64,000 nucleotides of DNA from JBQLZQ01 sp052168355 (GTDB lineage: Bacteria; Pseudomonadota; Alphaproteobacteria; DSM-16000; Inquilinaceae): the NCBI GenBank assembly GCA_052168355.1, contig JBQLZQ010000041.1, forward strand, positions 1 to 64,000, written 5' to 3'. Below the pieces are notes generated by a model, which was not told the origin of the DNA, ran no database searches, and saw nothing but the letters and a program-made list of their open reading frames with translations. The stretch's first letter is position 1, and each line of letters opens with the position of its first letter. Positions 1-8,490 of this stretch are shown in pieces. Both the position numbers and the translations under genes were made by a program.

Positions 1-425
1 GGTCCCGCGTCAGGCGCGGGACTCGTCGTCTGGGATTTCCTGTCGGAGACATCCGACAAAAGCAGCCGTGAGCCCCGGCCCCCGAGCCGGGGCCTGTGCG
101 CGACGGTGAGGCCCGGAGACAAGCCAACGGCGCCGTCCCGCACAGGTCCCGCGTCAGGCGCGGGACTCGTCGTCTGGGATTTCCTGTCGGAGACATCCGA
201 CAAAAGCAGCCGTGAGCCCCGGCCCCCGAGCCGGGGCCTGTGCGCGACGGTGAGGCCCGGAGACAAGCCAACGGCGCCGTCCCGCACAGGTCCCGCGTCA
301 GGCGCGGGACTCGTCGTCTGGGATTTCCTGTCGGAGACATCCGGCAAAAGCAGCCGCGAGCCCCGGCCCCCGAGCCGGGGCCTGCGCGCGACGCTGAAGC
401 CCGGAGACGGCCAACGGCGCCGTTG
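1..425. repeat. Repeat cluster A: three tandem 144-bp palindromic modules
   Basis: Three direct copies start at 1, 145 and 289, so the period is exactly 144 bp; the third decays near 425. Each copy holds a palindrome with arms GTCCCGC/GCGGGAC, a small hairpin with stem TGTCGGA/TCCGACA and loop GACA, and a second palindrome with arms AGCCCCGG/CCGGGGC, followed by a CCTGTGCG element and a GGCGCCGT core. Because 144 is divisible by 3, the array gives a long open frame with repeated peptides, but it has no sign of being coding. It lies just past the 3' end of the minus-strand CDF transporter gene. The copy number may extend left of the window. Confidence 0.9.
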
Positions 426-442
426 GCAGTCGTCCGGCGGGG

Positions 443-1468
443 TCAGCCCCGCGCGTTCGGGGCGGTCCGCCCGGACGCCGGCATCGCGTCGTCGGGGCAG
501 GCCGCGCGCTCGATCTGAACGACGGAATGGTCGAGCCCCCAGCGGTCGCGCAGCAGGGTTTTGACGGCGGCCAGGACCCTGTCGTGGTCGGCCCCGGCCG
601 AGACGGTCAAATGCAGGGTCAGCAGCGGCCGCTCGGCGGTCAGCGACCAGGCGTGGACGTGGTGCACGTCGGCGATCTCCGGCACCGCTTCGCGCAAATC
701 GGACCTGAGTCCGGCGATGTCGATGTGGGCTGGCGTGCCTTCCAGCAGCACATGGCCGCTCTGGCGCACGATCAGCCAGGCGCTGCGCAGGATCAGCGCG
801 GCCACCACCATCGACAGGATGGGATCGATGGGTGTCCAGCCGGTGGTCAGGATGACGATGGCGGCGGCGATGGCCGCGACCGATCCCAGCAAATCGCCCA
901 GCACGTGCAGGGCGGCGCCGCGCATGTTGATGTTGTGGCGGTCGCCGCCGTGCAGGATGGCGAACACGACGATGTTGACCGCCAGTCCCGCGACGGCGAC
1001 GGCCATCATCGGCCAGCCCATCACCGGCACCGGGTCCAGCAGCCGGCCGATGGCGGCAAAGCCGATCCAGCCGACGATGGCGATCAGGGTCATGCCGTTG
1101 ACAAAGGCGGCCAGCACCTGGAAGCGGTGATATCCGTAGGTCCGGTCGGGATCGGCCGGGCGGCGGGCGATGCGAAACCCGAACCAGGCCAGCGACAGGG
1201 CGGCGAAATCCGTCAGCATGTGTCCGGCATCGGCGATCAGCGCCAGGGATCCCGACAGCACGCCGCCGATGACCTCCACCACCATGAAGCCGCCGGTGAG
1301 GATGATCGCCCAGGCCAGCCGCCGCTCGTTGGACGCGTGGACATGACCCGACCCGTGACCGTGGGAACCATGGTCGCGGGCGCCGCGACCGCGAGGGCCG
1401 TGGTCGTCCCCGGGCAAGGGCGCGGTCCCGGTCCCGGCGGCGGGGGAGGAAGGGGGGCGGTGGATCAT
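443..1468 (-). CDS. Cation diffusion facilitator (CDF) family metal efflux transporter
   Basis: Inner-membrane divalent cation/proton antiporter, probably exporting Zn2+ (possibly Co2+ or Cd2+). A His/Gly/Asp-rich cytoplasmic N-terminus (about residues 22-46) is followed by about six membrane segments. The two metal-site motifs of CDF proteins are visible: D80-x2-H83-x3-D87 in the second membrane helix and H188-x3-D192 in the fifth. A C-terminal cytoplasmic domain with histidines (HVHAWSLT region) follows, as expected for the CDF dimerisation domain. The 341-residue length is usual for the ZitB/CzcD group. The start is the first ATG of the frame, preceded by an AAAAGG-like site. Substrate specificity cannot be read from the sequence. 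Confidence 0.93.
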   Translation of the reverse strand: MIHRPPSSPAAGTGTAPLPGDDHGPRGRGARDHGSHGHGSGHVHASNERRLAWAIILTGGFMVVEVIGGVLSGSLALIADAGHMLTDFAALSLAWFGFRIARRPADPDRTYGYHRFQVLAAFVNGMTLIAIVGWIGFAAIGRLLDPVPVMGWPMMAVAVAGLAVNIVVFAILHGGDRHNINMRGAALHVLGDLLGSVAAIAAAIVILTTGWTPIDPILSMVVAALILRSAWLIVRQSGHVLLEGTPAHIDIAGLRSDLREAVPEIADVHHVHAWSLTAERPLLTLHLTVSAGADHDRVLAAVKTLLRDRWGLDHSVVQIERAACPDDAMPASGRTAPNARG

Positions 1469-1562
1469 GAGCCTTTTGGAGCCTTGGTCCGGGCGATGCC
1501 GGCCACCTTACCCCGCCGTTCGATCCTTGCCGACCCCCGCCTCGCCATCACATCGCGGCGCG

Positions 1563-1985
1563 TCAGACCCGCGACTGTTTCAGCAGGTCGCGGATTTCCT
1601 CCAGCAGCACTTCCTGGGGCGGGCGCGGCGGCGGCGTCTCGGGCACCGCCTCCTCCTTGCGCTTGGCGCGGTTGAGCAGGCGGATCATGACGAAGATGGC
1701 CAGCGCCACGATCAGGAAATTGATCACCGTATTGATGAACTGGCCATAGTTGATGGTCGCCGCGCCCGCTTCCTGGGCCGCGGCCAGCGAGGGATAGTCG
1801 GTGCCGGAGAGATTGATGTAGAGTTCGCTGAAGTCGATCCCGCCGGTCACGATGCCGATGGGCGGCATGACGACATCGTTGACGAGGGATGTCACGATGG
1901 CGCCGAAGGCGGCACCCATGATCACGGCCACCGCCAGATCCACGACGTTGCCGCGCATGATGAAGCTTTTGAATTCCTGGATCAT
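1563..1985 (-). CDS. mscL: Large-conductance mechanosensitive channel MscL
   Basis: Homopentameric inner-membrane channel that opens under membrane tension to release solutes during osmotic downshock. The protein opens with the amphipathic N-terminal helix and the pore-lining first membrane helix with the conserved RGNVVDLAVAVIMGAAFG pattern (about residues 12-29). A periplasmic loop (MPPIG, GGIDF) follows, then the second helix (about 75-100) and a charged C-terminal bundle with EVLLEEIRDLL. The length of 140 residues is typical. It lies alone between a minus-strand and a plus-strand gene, and the 160-bp AT-rich upstream gap probably holds its promoter. Confidence 0.96.
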   Translation of the reverse strand: MIQEFKSFIMRGNVVDLAVAVIMGAAFGAIVTSLVNDVVMPPIGIVTGGIDFSELYINLSGTDYPSLAAAQEAGAATINYGQFINTVINFLIVALAIFVMIRLLNRAKRKEEAVPETPPPRPPQEVLLEEIRDLLKQSRV

Positions 1986-2146
1986 GGTCTTCCTTTAGTC
2001 CTCGAATGTTTTCGCTAAGTCGTCACAGTAAACGCCGAGATTTTTTTGTAACAAACGGGTTCGTGATTTAGAATGTACGTCAATTTTCTTATAGCGAAAC
2101 GATCTGAATATTCCAAAGTGATTTCTCGGGATCGGCGTCATCGATC

Positions 2147-2965
2147 ATGGTGCTGAAATCGCCGACCCGATCCTGGCAGGATCTGACATGGGTGGACTTC
2201 GAGGGGCTGGACGCGGAGGACACGGTCGTGGTTCTGCCCGTGGCGGCGATCGAACAGCACGGACCGCACCTGCCGCTGGCCGTCGACGCCATCATCAACC
2301 GCGGCATCCTGGACCGGGCTCTGGCCCTAGTGCCGGCCGACCGCCCGGTCCTGGTTCTCCCGGCCATGACCGTCGGCAAAAGCGACGAGCATCTGGCGTT
2401 TGCCGGAACCTTGAGCCTGTCGGCCGAAACCCTGGCCGAGATGTGGACGGAGGTCGGCGAAAGCGTCCGCCGCGCGGGGTTGCGCAAGCTGGTGCTGTTC
2501 AACAGTCATGGCGGCAACCCGGAGACCATGAAGATCATCGCCCGGAGATTACGGGTTCGCCACGGCATGTTGGCCGTAACGACAAGCTGGGGCGATGTGG
2601 GGCTGCCCGACGAGTTGTTTTCGGACGCCGAGCTGGCCCATGGCATCCATGGCGGGGCCATCGAGACGTCGATGATGCTGCACCTGGCGCCCGATCTGGT
2701 CCGGCTGGACGAGGTCCGGGATTTCCCCAGCCTCGGCGCGCGCATGGCCCGGGAGTTCGATCATCTGCGGCCCGACGGCGCGGCCAGCTTTGGGTGGATG
2801 ACCCAGGACCTCAACCCGGACGGCGCCTGCGGCAACGCCGCCGACGCCGATGCCGAGCGCGGCCGGCGGCTGGTAGACCATGCCGCGGCCGGTCTGGTCG
2901 CCTTGATGGACGAGGTACGGCGCTTTCCCCTCGACCGTCTGAAGCAGGGTCCGGACGATGCCTGA
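2147..2965 (+). CDS. Creatininase-family amidohydrolase
   Basis: Member of the creatininase/creatinine amidohydrolase superfamily, whose members hydrolyse cyclic or linear amides using a dinuclear metal site. Visible ligand motifs are E36-x-H38-x2-H41 with D47 near the N-terminus, an NSHGGN motif near residue 118 and an HGG-x-IETS motif near 165. The length of 272 residues fits the family. The real substrate is unknown: the family includes creatininase, MftE and formamidopyrimidine hydrolases, and no creatine or pyrimidine genes lie nearby. The gene is transcribed away from mscL and converges with the glucosidase gene, with only 8 bp between their stops. Confidence 0.85.
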   Translation: MVLKSPTRSWQDLTWVDFEGLDAEDTVVVLPVAAIEQHGPHLPLAVDAIINRGILDRALALVPADRPVLVLPAMTVGKSDEHLAFAGTLSLSAETLAEMWTEVGESVRRAGLRKLVLFNSHGGNPETMKIIARRLRVRHGMLAVTTSWGDVGLPDELFSDAELAHGIHGGAIETSMMLHLAPDLVRLDEVRDFPSLGARMAREFDHLRPDGAASFGWMTQDLNPDGACGNAADADAERGRRLVDHAAAGLVALMDEVRRFPLDRLKQGPDDA

Positions 2966-2973
2966 CGCGCGCA

Positions 2974-4590
2974 TCAGCGGTCCAGGAAGGCGGCCCCGAA
3001 CGGCGGCAGGGACAGGGTTTCGCCGGTGAGGGTGACGGCGAACCCATGTCCCTCGGTCGGCCGCCAACCGGCGCCGACCGCCAGTGTCGCCTGTACGTTC
3101 GACAGGTTGAAGGCGCAAAGGAGACGGTCTCCCGCGCCCTCGCGTTCGAAGGCGTAGATCGGCGCGGCCGTCTCCAGCGGCCGTTTGGCGCCGGTCATCA
3201 GGCTGGGGCGTCCCTTGCGCCAGGTCAGGAACCGGCGGTAGGCGGCGAGCACCGAATCGGCATCGGCCTCCTGCCGGTCGACGGAAAGGGCCCGATGCTC
3301 GTCGGGCACCGGCAGCCAGGGGGTGCCGGTGGTGAACCCGCCATGGGGCCGGTCGCCGGCCCAGGGCAGGGGCGTCCGGCAGCCGTCGCGGCCCTTGAAG
3401 TCGGGGTAGAATTCGATGCCCCACGGATCGACCAGCCGGTCGAAGGGGATATCGGCCTCGGCCAGCCCCAGCTCCTCGCCCTGGTAGACGCACAAGGTTC
3501 CGCGCAGCGACAGAAGGCAGGCCATCAGCAGCTTGGCCAATGCCGGCCGGTCGCCGGACAGATGGGGCAGGGCGCCCCAGCGGGTGACGGGCCGGATGCA
3601 GTCATGGTTGGTGAAGGCGTAGGTCGGCCAGCCGTCTGCCACCTCCCGTTCGGTGCGGCCCACAACGCGCGCCAGGAGCGGGGCATCGAAATCGGCGTGG
3701 GTCAGCTGAAAGGTGTAGGCGCTGTGCAACCGGTCGCTGCCGCTGGTGTAGCGGGCGGTGGCGTCGATGGAATCGACGTCCGCCACCTCGCCCATCAGGA
3801 ACCGGTCGGGATAACGGTCGGTCAGCCCGCGCAGCCGGTTGAACAGGCCGATGATCTCCGGCCGGTCGCGGTCGTACAGATGGCGCTGAAAGGCGAAGGG
3901 GTTGCTGGCACCGCCGCCGATGTCGCCGGCCATGCCGTCGGCCGGGGGGTTGTCACGCAGTTCCGGGTCGTGGATCAGGGTGGTGATGGCGTCAAGGCGC
4001 AGCCCGTCCACCCCCTGCTTCAGCCAGTATTCGACCTCGCCCAGCATGGCGTCGACCGTTGCGGCGTCGTGCCAGTTAAGGTTGGGCTGGCTGCGCAGGA
4101 AATGATGCAGGTAATACTGGCCGCGCCTGGGGTCCCACTGCCAGGCCGGACCGCCGAACATCGACAGCCAGTTGTTGGGCGGCGTGCCATCGGGTTTGGC
4201 GTCGGCCCAGACATAGCGGTCGGCCAGGGGCCCGTCGCGGCTGCCCCTGCTGTCCCGGAACCAGTGGTGCTCGTCGGACGTGTGGGCGAGGACCATGTCG
4301 ACGATGACCTTGAGCCCCATCGCGTGGGCCGCCTCCATCAACCGCAGAAAGTCTTCGTTGGTCCCGAACAGCGGATCGACCGTGCGGTAGTCTGAGACGT
4401 CGTAACCGAAATCGCGCATCGGCGATTTGAAGAACGGCGAGATCCAGATCGCGTCGACGCCCAGCGACCGCACATAGTCGAGCCGATCGGCGATGCCCCG
4501 CAGGTCGCCGACGCCGTTGCCGTCGCTGTCGAGAAAGCTGCGCGGGTAGATCTGATAGATGACGGCGCCGCGCCACCAAGGTTGGGTCAT
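2974..4590 (-). CDS. GH13 alpha-glucosidase / oligo-1,6-glucosidase
   Basis: Cytoplasmic retaining alpha-glycosidase of family GH13 acting on short alpha-glucosides such as maltose, isomaltose or trehalose-like sugars. The start WWRGAVIYQIYPRSF and the DSDGNGVGDLRGI segment are typical of the oligo-1,6-glucosidase group. The catalytic triad can be placed as nucleophile D200 (GLRLDA), acid/base E268 (FLMGEV) and transition-state stabiliser D330 (FTNHD). A small C-terminal beta domain ends the protein. No signal peptide is seen. The length of 538 residues is normal. No sugar transporter or regulator is adjacent, so the natural substrate remains open. Confidence 0.92.
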   Translation of the reverse strand: MTQPWWRGAVIYQIYPRSFLDSDGNGVGDLRGIADRLDYVRSLGVDAIWISPFFKSPMRDFGYDVSDYRTVDPLFGTNEDFLRLMEAAHAMGLKVIVDMVLAHTSDEHHWFRDSRGSRDGPLADRYVWADAKPDGTPPNNWLSMFGGPAWQWDPRRGQYYLHHFLRSQPNLNWHDAATVDAMLGEVEYWLKQGVDGLRLDAITTLIHDPELRDNPPADGMAGDIGGGASNPFAFQRHLYDRDRPEIIGLFNRLRGLTDRYPDRFLMGEVADVDSIDATARYTSGSDRLHSAYTFQLTHADFDAPLLARVVGRTEREVADGWPTYAFTNHDCIRPVTRWGALPHLSGDRPALAKLLMACLLSLRGTLCVYQGEELGLAEADIPFDRLVDPWGIEFYPDFKGRDGCRTPLPWAGDRPHGGFTTGTPWLPVPDEHRALSVDRQEADADSVLAAYRRFLTWRKGRPSLMTGAKRPLETAAPIYAFEREGAGDRLLCAFNLSNVQATLAVGAGWRPTEGHGFAVTLTGETLSLPPFGAAFLDR

Positions 4591-4751
4591 GATTTCTCTG
4601 CCTCGGATCCAAGGGTTTCAGAGTGATAGGACACGGCCTTGGCGGGCGATGCAATGGCCTGCCGCCTCGCCCGGTCGCCTTCGCGCCGACCGATTTTGCC
4701 GCCGGCCCGGCGATGTGCCATCGTGGACCGCGTCAGACCGAAGGAGCGATC

Positions 4752-5942
4752 ATGACGGACGAGATCGGGGCGTTCTGTCCGCACGGGGATATCCGCATCG
4801 CGGGCGCGGCGACCGGCCCGCTGGCCGGCCTAACCTTGGCGGTCAAGGATCTGTTCGATATCGAGGGCCATACCGCCGGCTGCGGTAATCCCGACTGGCT
4901 GGCCAGCCACGGCCCGGCCGGCGAGACGGCGCCGACGGTGACCGCCTTGATGAAGGCCGGCGCCACCCTGGTCGGCAAGACCATCACCGACGAGCTGGCC
5001 TTCAGCCTGAACGGCGAGAACTTTCATTACGGCACGCCGGTCAATGTCGCCGCGCCCGGCCGCATCCCCGGCGGATCCTCCAGCGGATCGGCGGCGGCGG
5101 TGGCCGCCGGGCTTGCCGATCTGGCGCTGGGAACCGACACGGGCGGGTCGGTGCGCGCGCCGGCCAGCTATTGCGGACTGTTCGGAATGCGTCCCAGTCA
5201 CGGCGCCATGCCGCTGGACGGGGTCATGCCGCTGGCGCCCAGTTTCGACACGGTCGGATGGTTCGCGCGCGACGCGGCTTTACTTCAAAGGGCCGGCGAC
5301 GTGTTGCTGGCGCTCGGGCCTCACGGCGCCGCCGACGATGCGGCGGTCACGGGATCGGTGCTTTATGGGATGGACGCCTTCGACCGCGCGCTGGACGAGG
5401 CCCGCCCGGCACTGGACGCCGCCGCCGAGCGGGTGGGCCGGACGCTGGGGCCGCTAACGCGGGTGACCGTGGCCGAGGATGGTCTGGCGTCGTGGCTGGC
5501 CCACTTTCAGGCGCTGCAATGGCGGGAGATCTGGCGCACCCATGTCTCCTGGATCACGGCTCATCGGCCAAGGTTCGGCCCGGCCATCCAGGAACGGTTC
5601 GATCAGGCCTCCCGGGTGACAGACGCGGCCGTCGACGACGCGGCCACGGGCCGAGCCGCGGTGCGGGCCCGTCTGGCCGATCTGCTGCCCGCCGGCACGA
5701 TCCTGGTTCTGCCGACCGTGCCGTCGATCGCGCCGCCGATGAACCAGCCGCCCGACGAGGCGGTGCGGAACCGCCAGCGGGCGCTGGCCATTCTATGCAT
5801 CGCCGGGCTTGGCGGGCTGCCGCAGATCTCGCTGCCGCTGGCCACGGTTCGCGACTGTCCCGTCGGTCTGTCGCTGATCGGACCGGCCGGCAGCGACCGC
5901 ATGCTGCTGGCCGCCGCGCGGCGCGTGGCCGAGGCGATCTAG
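4752..5942 (+). CDS. Amidase signature family enzyme
   Basis: Amidase of the Ser-cisSer-Lys type, hydrolysing carboxylic amides. Visible are the catalytic Lys in LAVKDLFDIEG, the Gly/Ser-rich signature GGSSSGSAAAVAAG with the cis-Ser, and the nucleophile segment GTDTGGSVRAPA. At 396 residues it is shorter than GatA (about 490) and lacks gatB/gatC neighbours, so it is an amide hydrolase and not the tRNA amidotransferase subunit. ATG 4752 is chosen because AAGGAG lies 5 nt upstream; the frame is open further 5' but lacks a comparable site. Substrate unknown. Confidence 0.9.
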   Translation: MTDEIGAFCPHGDIRIAGAATGPLAGLTLAVKDLFDIEGHTAGCGNPDWLASHGPAGETAPTVTALMKAGATLVGKTITDELAFSLNGENFHYGTPVNVAAPGRIPGGSSSGSAAAVAAGLADLALGTDTGGSVRAPASYCGLFGMRPSHGAMPLDGVMPLAPSFDTVGWFARDAALLQRAGDVLLALGPHGAADDAAVTGSVLYGMDAFDRALDEARPALDAAAERVGRTLGPLTRVTVAEDGLASWLAHFQALQWREIWRTHVSWITAHRPRFGPAIQERFDQASRVTDAAVDDAATGRAAVRARLADLLPAGTILVLPTVPSIAPPMNQPPDEAVRNRQRALAILCIAGLGGLPQISLPLATVRDCPVGLSLIGPAGSDRMLLAAARRVAEAI

Positions 5943-6031
5943 GAAGACAGTTCCCCGTCAATCCTCAAGGAAATGGTAGTGGGATCAAGTTGGATGGGTG
6001 GGGCCGTGGCCTCGTCAGGCCTGGCAATGGG

Positions 6032-6259
6032 CTAGGATAGTTTTGTCTTGTCCGTGCGCGCTTGCTCACTGCGGAATTCCGCCACCGGAAGGCCGCCGAC
6101 TCCCCAGTCCTCCATCTCGACTTCGTCGATCACGACGAAGGTCGTGGCCGGGTTCTTGTCGAGCACCTCCACCAACAGATCCGTGGCCCCCCTGATGAGG
6201 CGCCGTTTCTGTTCAAAAGTCGCGCCTTCTCGGGTGATCTTGATATTCACGAAGGGCAT
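6032..6259 (-). CDS. 4-oxalocrotonate tautomerase family protein
   Basis: Small tautomerase-superfamily protein of 75 residues. The start is MPFVNIKITREG: after removal of Met, family members use Pro1 as general base for enol-keto tautomerisation. The segment EQKRRLIRGATDLLVEVL and the following VVIDEVEMEDWGVGG match the family's beta-alpha-beta fold. The frame is open upstream, but the Pro2 requirement fixes the start at 6259. It is the last gene of a three-gene minus-strand operon with a SnoaL-like protein and a glutathione S-transferase, divergent from an HxlR regulator; this suggests a role in aromatic or electrophile metabolism. Confidence 0.9.
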   Translation of the reverse strand: MPFVNIKITREGATFEQKRRLIRGATDLLVEVLDKNPATTFVVIDEVEMEDWGVGGLPVAEFRSEQARTDKTKLS

Positions 6260-6263
6260 GTCC

Positions 6264-6662
6264 CTATTCCTTGTTTGGAGCGGCTGGCCGCCCGATCGGT
6301 TCGTGGTGGAAGACCTTGGCGACGATCCGCCAGCCGTCGGCGGTCCTGATGAAGGTGAGGAAGTCGGTGAAGTAACGGGCGCCGATGGCGCAATGGGCCT
6401 GGACGAAGGCCGTCCTGGGGCCGGCAAAGGCGATCGACACGATCTCGTCGCGCCGGGCCTCGCCGCGCGCCGCGGGCGGCTGGCGCGCCTCGACGATCGG
6501 AAAATACTCCGTCATGCCGAGATTGACGATCTCGTCGTCGGTGGCGCAGACATAGCGCGCGGCGGGGTCGAAAACCTGTCGCAGCCTGTCTGTGTCGCTG
6601 TGGTGGAGACCGTCGAAGTAAAGTTGCATCTGCGCTTCGATGGCGGCGCGGGCGTCGTGCAT
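6264..6662 (-). CDS. SnoaL/NTF2-like fold protein (putative lumazine-binding family)
   Basis: A 132-residue protein with an NTF2-like cone fold: an N-terminal helix (AAIEAQMQLYFDGLHHSD), a segment typical of these proteins (LRQVFDPAARYVCATDDEIVNL), then strands ending in FLTFIRTADGWRIVAKVFHHEP. The pattern resembles the putative lumazine-binding group of the superfamily, in which the function is usually unknown and can be catalytic or ligand-binding. It starts 62 bp after the GST stop and ends 4 bp before the tautomerase start, so the three genes are probably co-transcribed. Confidence 0.82.
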   Translation of the reverse strand: MHDARAAIEAQMQLYFDGLHHSDTDRLRQVFDPAARYVCATDDEIVNLGMTEYFPIVEARQPPAARGEARRDEIVSIAFAGPRTAFVQAHCAIGARYFTDFLTFIRTADGWRIVAKVFHHEPIGRPAAPNKE

Positions 6663-6724
6663 GTCGGGGCTCCTGTCTTGGGGGTGCCGGGCCCGCCTGG
6701 AGCGGGCCCAGCCCTGCCGGCGGA

Positions 6725-7339
6725 TCAGACCGCCAGTCCTTCGCGCCGCAGAACCTCCGTCACCTTCGGACGCTTACCAACGCGCGCGATGTAGTCGCGC
6801 ACCTTTGGCAGCGGACCGAGGTCCAAATCGATAAGCCTCGCCCAGGAGGCGACGACGAAGGTGTAGGCGTCGGCCACCGTAAAGGTGTCGCCCATGACGT
6901 AGGGCCGGCCATCGGACAGCCGCGCCTCAAGCGCGTCGAAGCGTTTGCCCAGCTTGGCGAGCGCCTGATCGCGCAGTGCTCCCTCGGGCTTGACCGGGGC
7001 AAAGAACGGCCCGAAGGATTTGTGCAGTTCCGAGGCCGTGTAGTTCAGCTGTTCCTGAAGCCGGACACGGTCGAGCGTGCCGTTCGCCGGGGCAAGGCCC
7101 GCCTTGGGCTTGAGATCGGCCACGTACTGCAGGATGGCCGGCGCCTCGAGCAGGATCTCGCCATCGTCGAGCTCCAGCGCGGGCACATAGCCGAGCGGGT
7201 TGATCCGAGCATAATCGGCCCCGCTTTCGGTCGTCTTGGTCGCCAGATCGACTTTCTCGAGGGTATGGGCGAGACCCGCCTCGTTCAGCGCAATGTGAAC
7301 CGACTGCGAGCAGACGCCGGGGGCGTAGTAAAGCTTCAT
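6725..7339 (-). CDS. Glutathione S-transferase (GstA-like)
   Basis: Cytosolic glutathione transferase of 204 residues. The N-terminal thioredoxin-like domain begins MKLYYAPGVCSQSVHIAL, as in the bacterial beta-class GstA group, whose catalytic Cys at position 10 is matched by the Cys of GVCS. The glutathione-binding loop appears as PLGYVPALELDDGEILLEAPAILQY. The C-terminal helical domain has GDTFTVADAYTFVVASWA. The start at 7339 is supported by an AAGGAA site 8 nt upstream; an in-frame ATG ten codons earlier is less well supported. It is the first gene of the operon divergent from the HxlR regulator. Confidence 0.93.
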   Translation of the reverse strand: MKLYYAPGVCSQSVHIALNEAGLAHTLEKVDLATKTTESGADYARINPLGYVPALELDDGEILLEAPAILQYVADLKPKAGLAPANGTLDRVRLQEQLNYTASELHKSFGPFFAPVKPEGALRDQALAKLGKRFDALEARLSDGRPYVMGDTFTVADAYTFVVASWARLIDLDLGPLPKVRDYIARVGKRPKVTEVLRREGLAV

Positions 7340-7471
7340 CGCGGTATTCCTTTCCTTGAGGGTGGCCATCCGGTCACGCGAGTAGAGGTAAGAAAGCAGG
7401 TATCTATTGTAAATCAGGTTTCTTCATGATACTGTCTTTTCGAGTTTCCGATCGGTAACCGGAGCCCGGCC
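7340..7471. promoter_or_regulatory. Divergent promoter region between GST operon and HxlR regulator
   Basis: 132 bp between the divergent gst and hxlR starts. The middle (7380-7445) is clearly AT-richer than the surroundings, with a stretch AGGTAAGAAAGCAGG near 7386 and TTGTAAATCAGG near 7407. HxlR regulators commonly control the divergent operon next to them, so the operators are expected here, but no clean palindrome can be assigned. Confidence 0.5.
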
Positions 7472-7897
7472 ATGGCCTTGAGAATGCGCAAGAACAAAGC
7501 CCCGGCGCCGCCCGAGGCCTGCCCGCTGCTCGAATGCATGTCGATTATCGGCGGAGCCTGGACGCCGAACATCATCTGGTATCTGCGCGGCGGGCCCAGA
7601 CGGTTCAGCGAACTGCGCGCCGATATTCCGCAGATCTCACCGAAGATTCTGACGGCCCGTTTGCGCGAGTTGGAGGACTGCGGCGTGATCGACCGCCGGG
7701 TCATGCCGACCTCTCCGCCTTCGGTGGAATACACTCTGAACGAGCTGGGCGTGCGCCTGGTGCCGGCCATCGAGGCGATCGCGGCCGTCGGGGAGGAAAT
7801 CAAGCGGCGGCCGTCCGCCCGCGCCGGAACCGTAGCGGCGACCCCTCGGTTGAAGCATTTCCGCGCCGCGCGGCGAGCGGCCGAGGTGAAGCCTTAA
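7472..7897 (+). CDS. HxlR-family winged-helix transcriptional regulator
   Basis: A 141-residue regulator with an HxlR domain: Cys17 and Cys22 in EACPLLECM, then the winged-helix core (GGAWTPNIIWYLRGGPRRFSEL, ISPKILTARLRELEDCGVIDR) at about residues 20-90. The N-terminal Cys in this family often senses quinones, aldehydes or oxidants, which fits the divergent operon of glutathione transferase, SnoaL-like protein and tautomerase. The C-terminal basic tail (about 110-141) is longer than usual. Its stop overlaps the minus-strand nudK stop by 4 bp. Confidence 0.92.
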   Translation: MALRMRKNKAPAPPEACPLLECMSIIGGAWTPNIIWYLRGGPRRFSELRADIPQISPKILTARLRELEDCGVIDRRVMPTSPPSVEYTLNELGVRLVPAIEAIAAVGEEIKRRPSARAGTVAATPRLKHFRAARRAAEVKP

Positions 7898-8490
7898 AAC
7901 AGCCGGTGCAGTGCCGCGTAGTGGAGCAGCAGGATGGTCTTGGCGTCGACGATGCGGCCGTCCTCGACCATCGAGAGGGCCGTTTCCAGCGTCAGTTCCA
8001 GGATCTCGATATCCTCGCCCTCGGCCACCACGCCGCCGCCGTCGTTGACGCGGTCGCCGGGCCGGTATTCGGCGACGAAGAAGGTCAGCCGTTCGGTCAC
8101 CGAACCGGGGCTCATGAAGGCATCGAAGACACGGCGCGGGTTTGCCACCCGCACGCCCGCTTCCTCCTCCACCTCCCGCCGGATGCAGTCTTCGGGACTG
8201 TGCTCGTCGAGGATGCCGGCGCACACCTCGATCATCGGCTCGGCGTGACCGTTGACATAGGCGGGGTAGCGAAACTGGCGGGTCAGCAGGACGACGCGGC
8301 GATCGGGATCGTACAGCAGAATGGCCGCCCCGTTGCCGCGGTCATAGGTCTCCCGCGCCATTGTCTGCCACCGACCGTCGCGGCGCCGGTAGTCGAACGT
8401 GGTCTTTTTGAGCACGTACCAGTCGTCGGACAATAGCTCGACCTGGCGCACCCGCACCGGACCGTCGGGCGGCGGGGCTTCAGCGGTCAT
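7894..8490 (-). CDS. nudK: NudK-type Nudix hydrolase (GDP-mannose / ADP-sugar pyrophosphatase)
   Basis: Nudix pyrophosphatase of 198 residues. The overall pattern follows E. coli NudK closely: the REVYDRGNGA-like segment (here ETYDRGNGAAILLY), LTRQFRYPAYVNG, a Nudix box at about residues 92-113 with core REVEEEAGV, then FDAFMSPGSVTERLTFFVAEY and GEDIEILEL. NudK cleaves GDP-mannose and related sugar nucleotides; the nearest alternative is ADP-ribose pyrophosphatase. Its ATG overlaps the end of apt by 11 bp, so the two are translationally coupled, a plausible nucleotide-salvage pair. Confidence 0.9.
   Translation of the reverse strand: MTAEAPPPDGPVRVRQVELLSDDWYVLKKTTFDYRRRDGRWQTMARETYDRGNGAAILLYDPDRRVVLLTRQFRYPAYVNGHAEPMIEVCAGILDEHSPEDCIRREVEEEAGVRVANPRRVFDAFMSPGSVTERLTFFVAEYRPGDRVNDGGGVVAEGEDIEILELTLETALSMVEDGRIVDAKTILLLHYAALHRLF

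Noticed and set aside
106..564. Open frame of 152 codons over the 144-bp repeats
   Set aside because: It exists because 144 is a multiple of three and the repeat is GC-rich; the peptide just repeats and runs into the 3' end of the CDF gene.
2188..4395. 735-codon open frame on the plus strand
   Set aside because: Runs through the creatininase gene in another frame and antisense to the GH13 gene; no protein features.
4623..4751. N-terminal extension of the amidase
   Set aside because: The best Shine-Dalgarno (AAGGAG) serves ATG 4752 and the extension has no amidase features.
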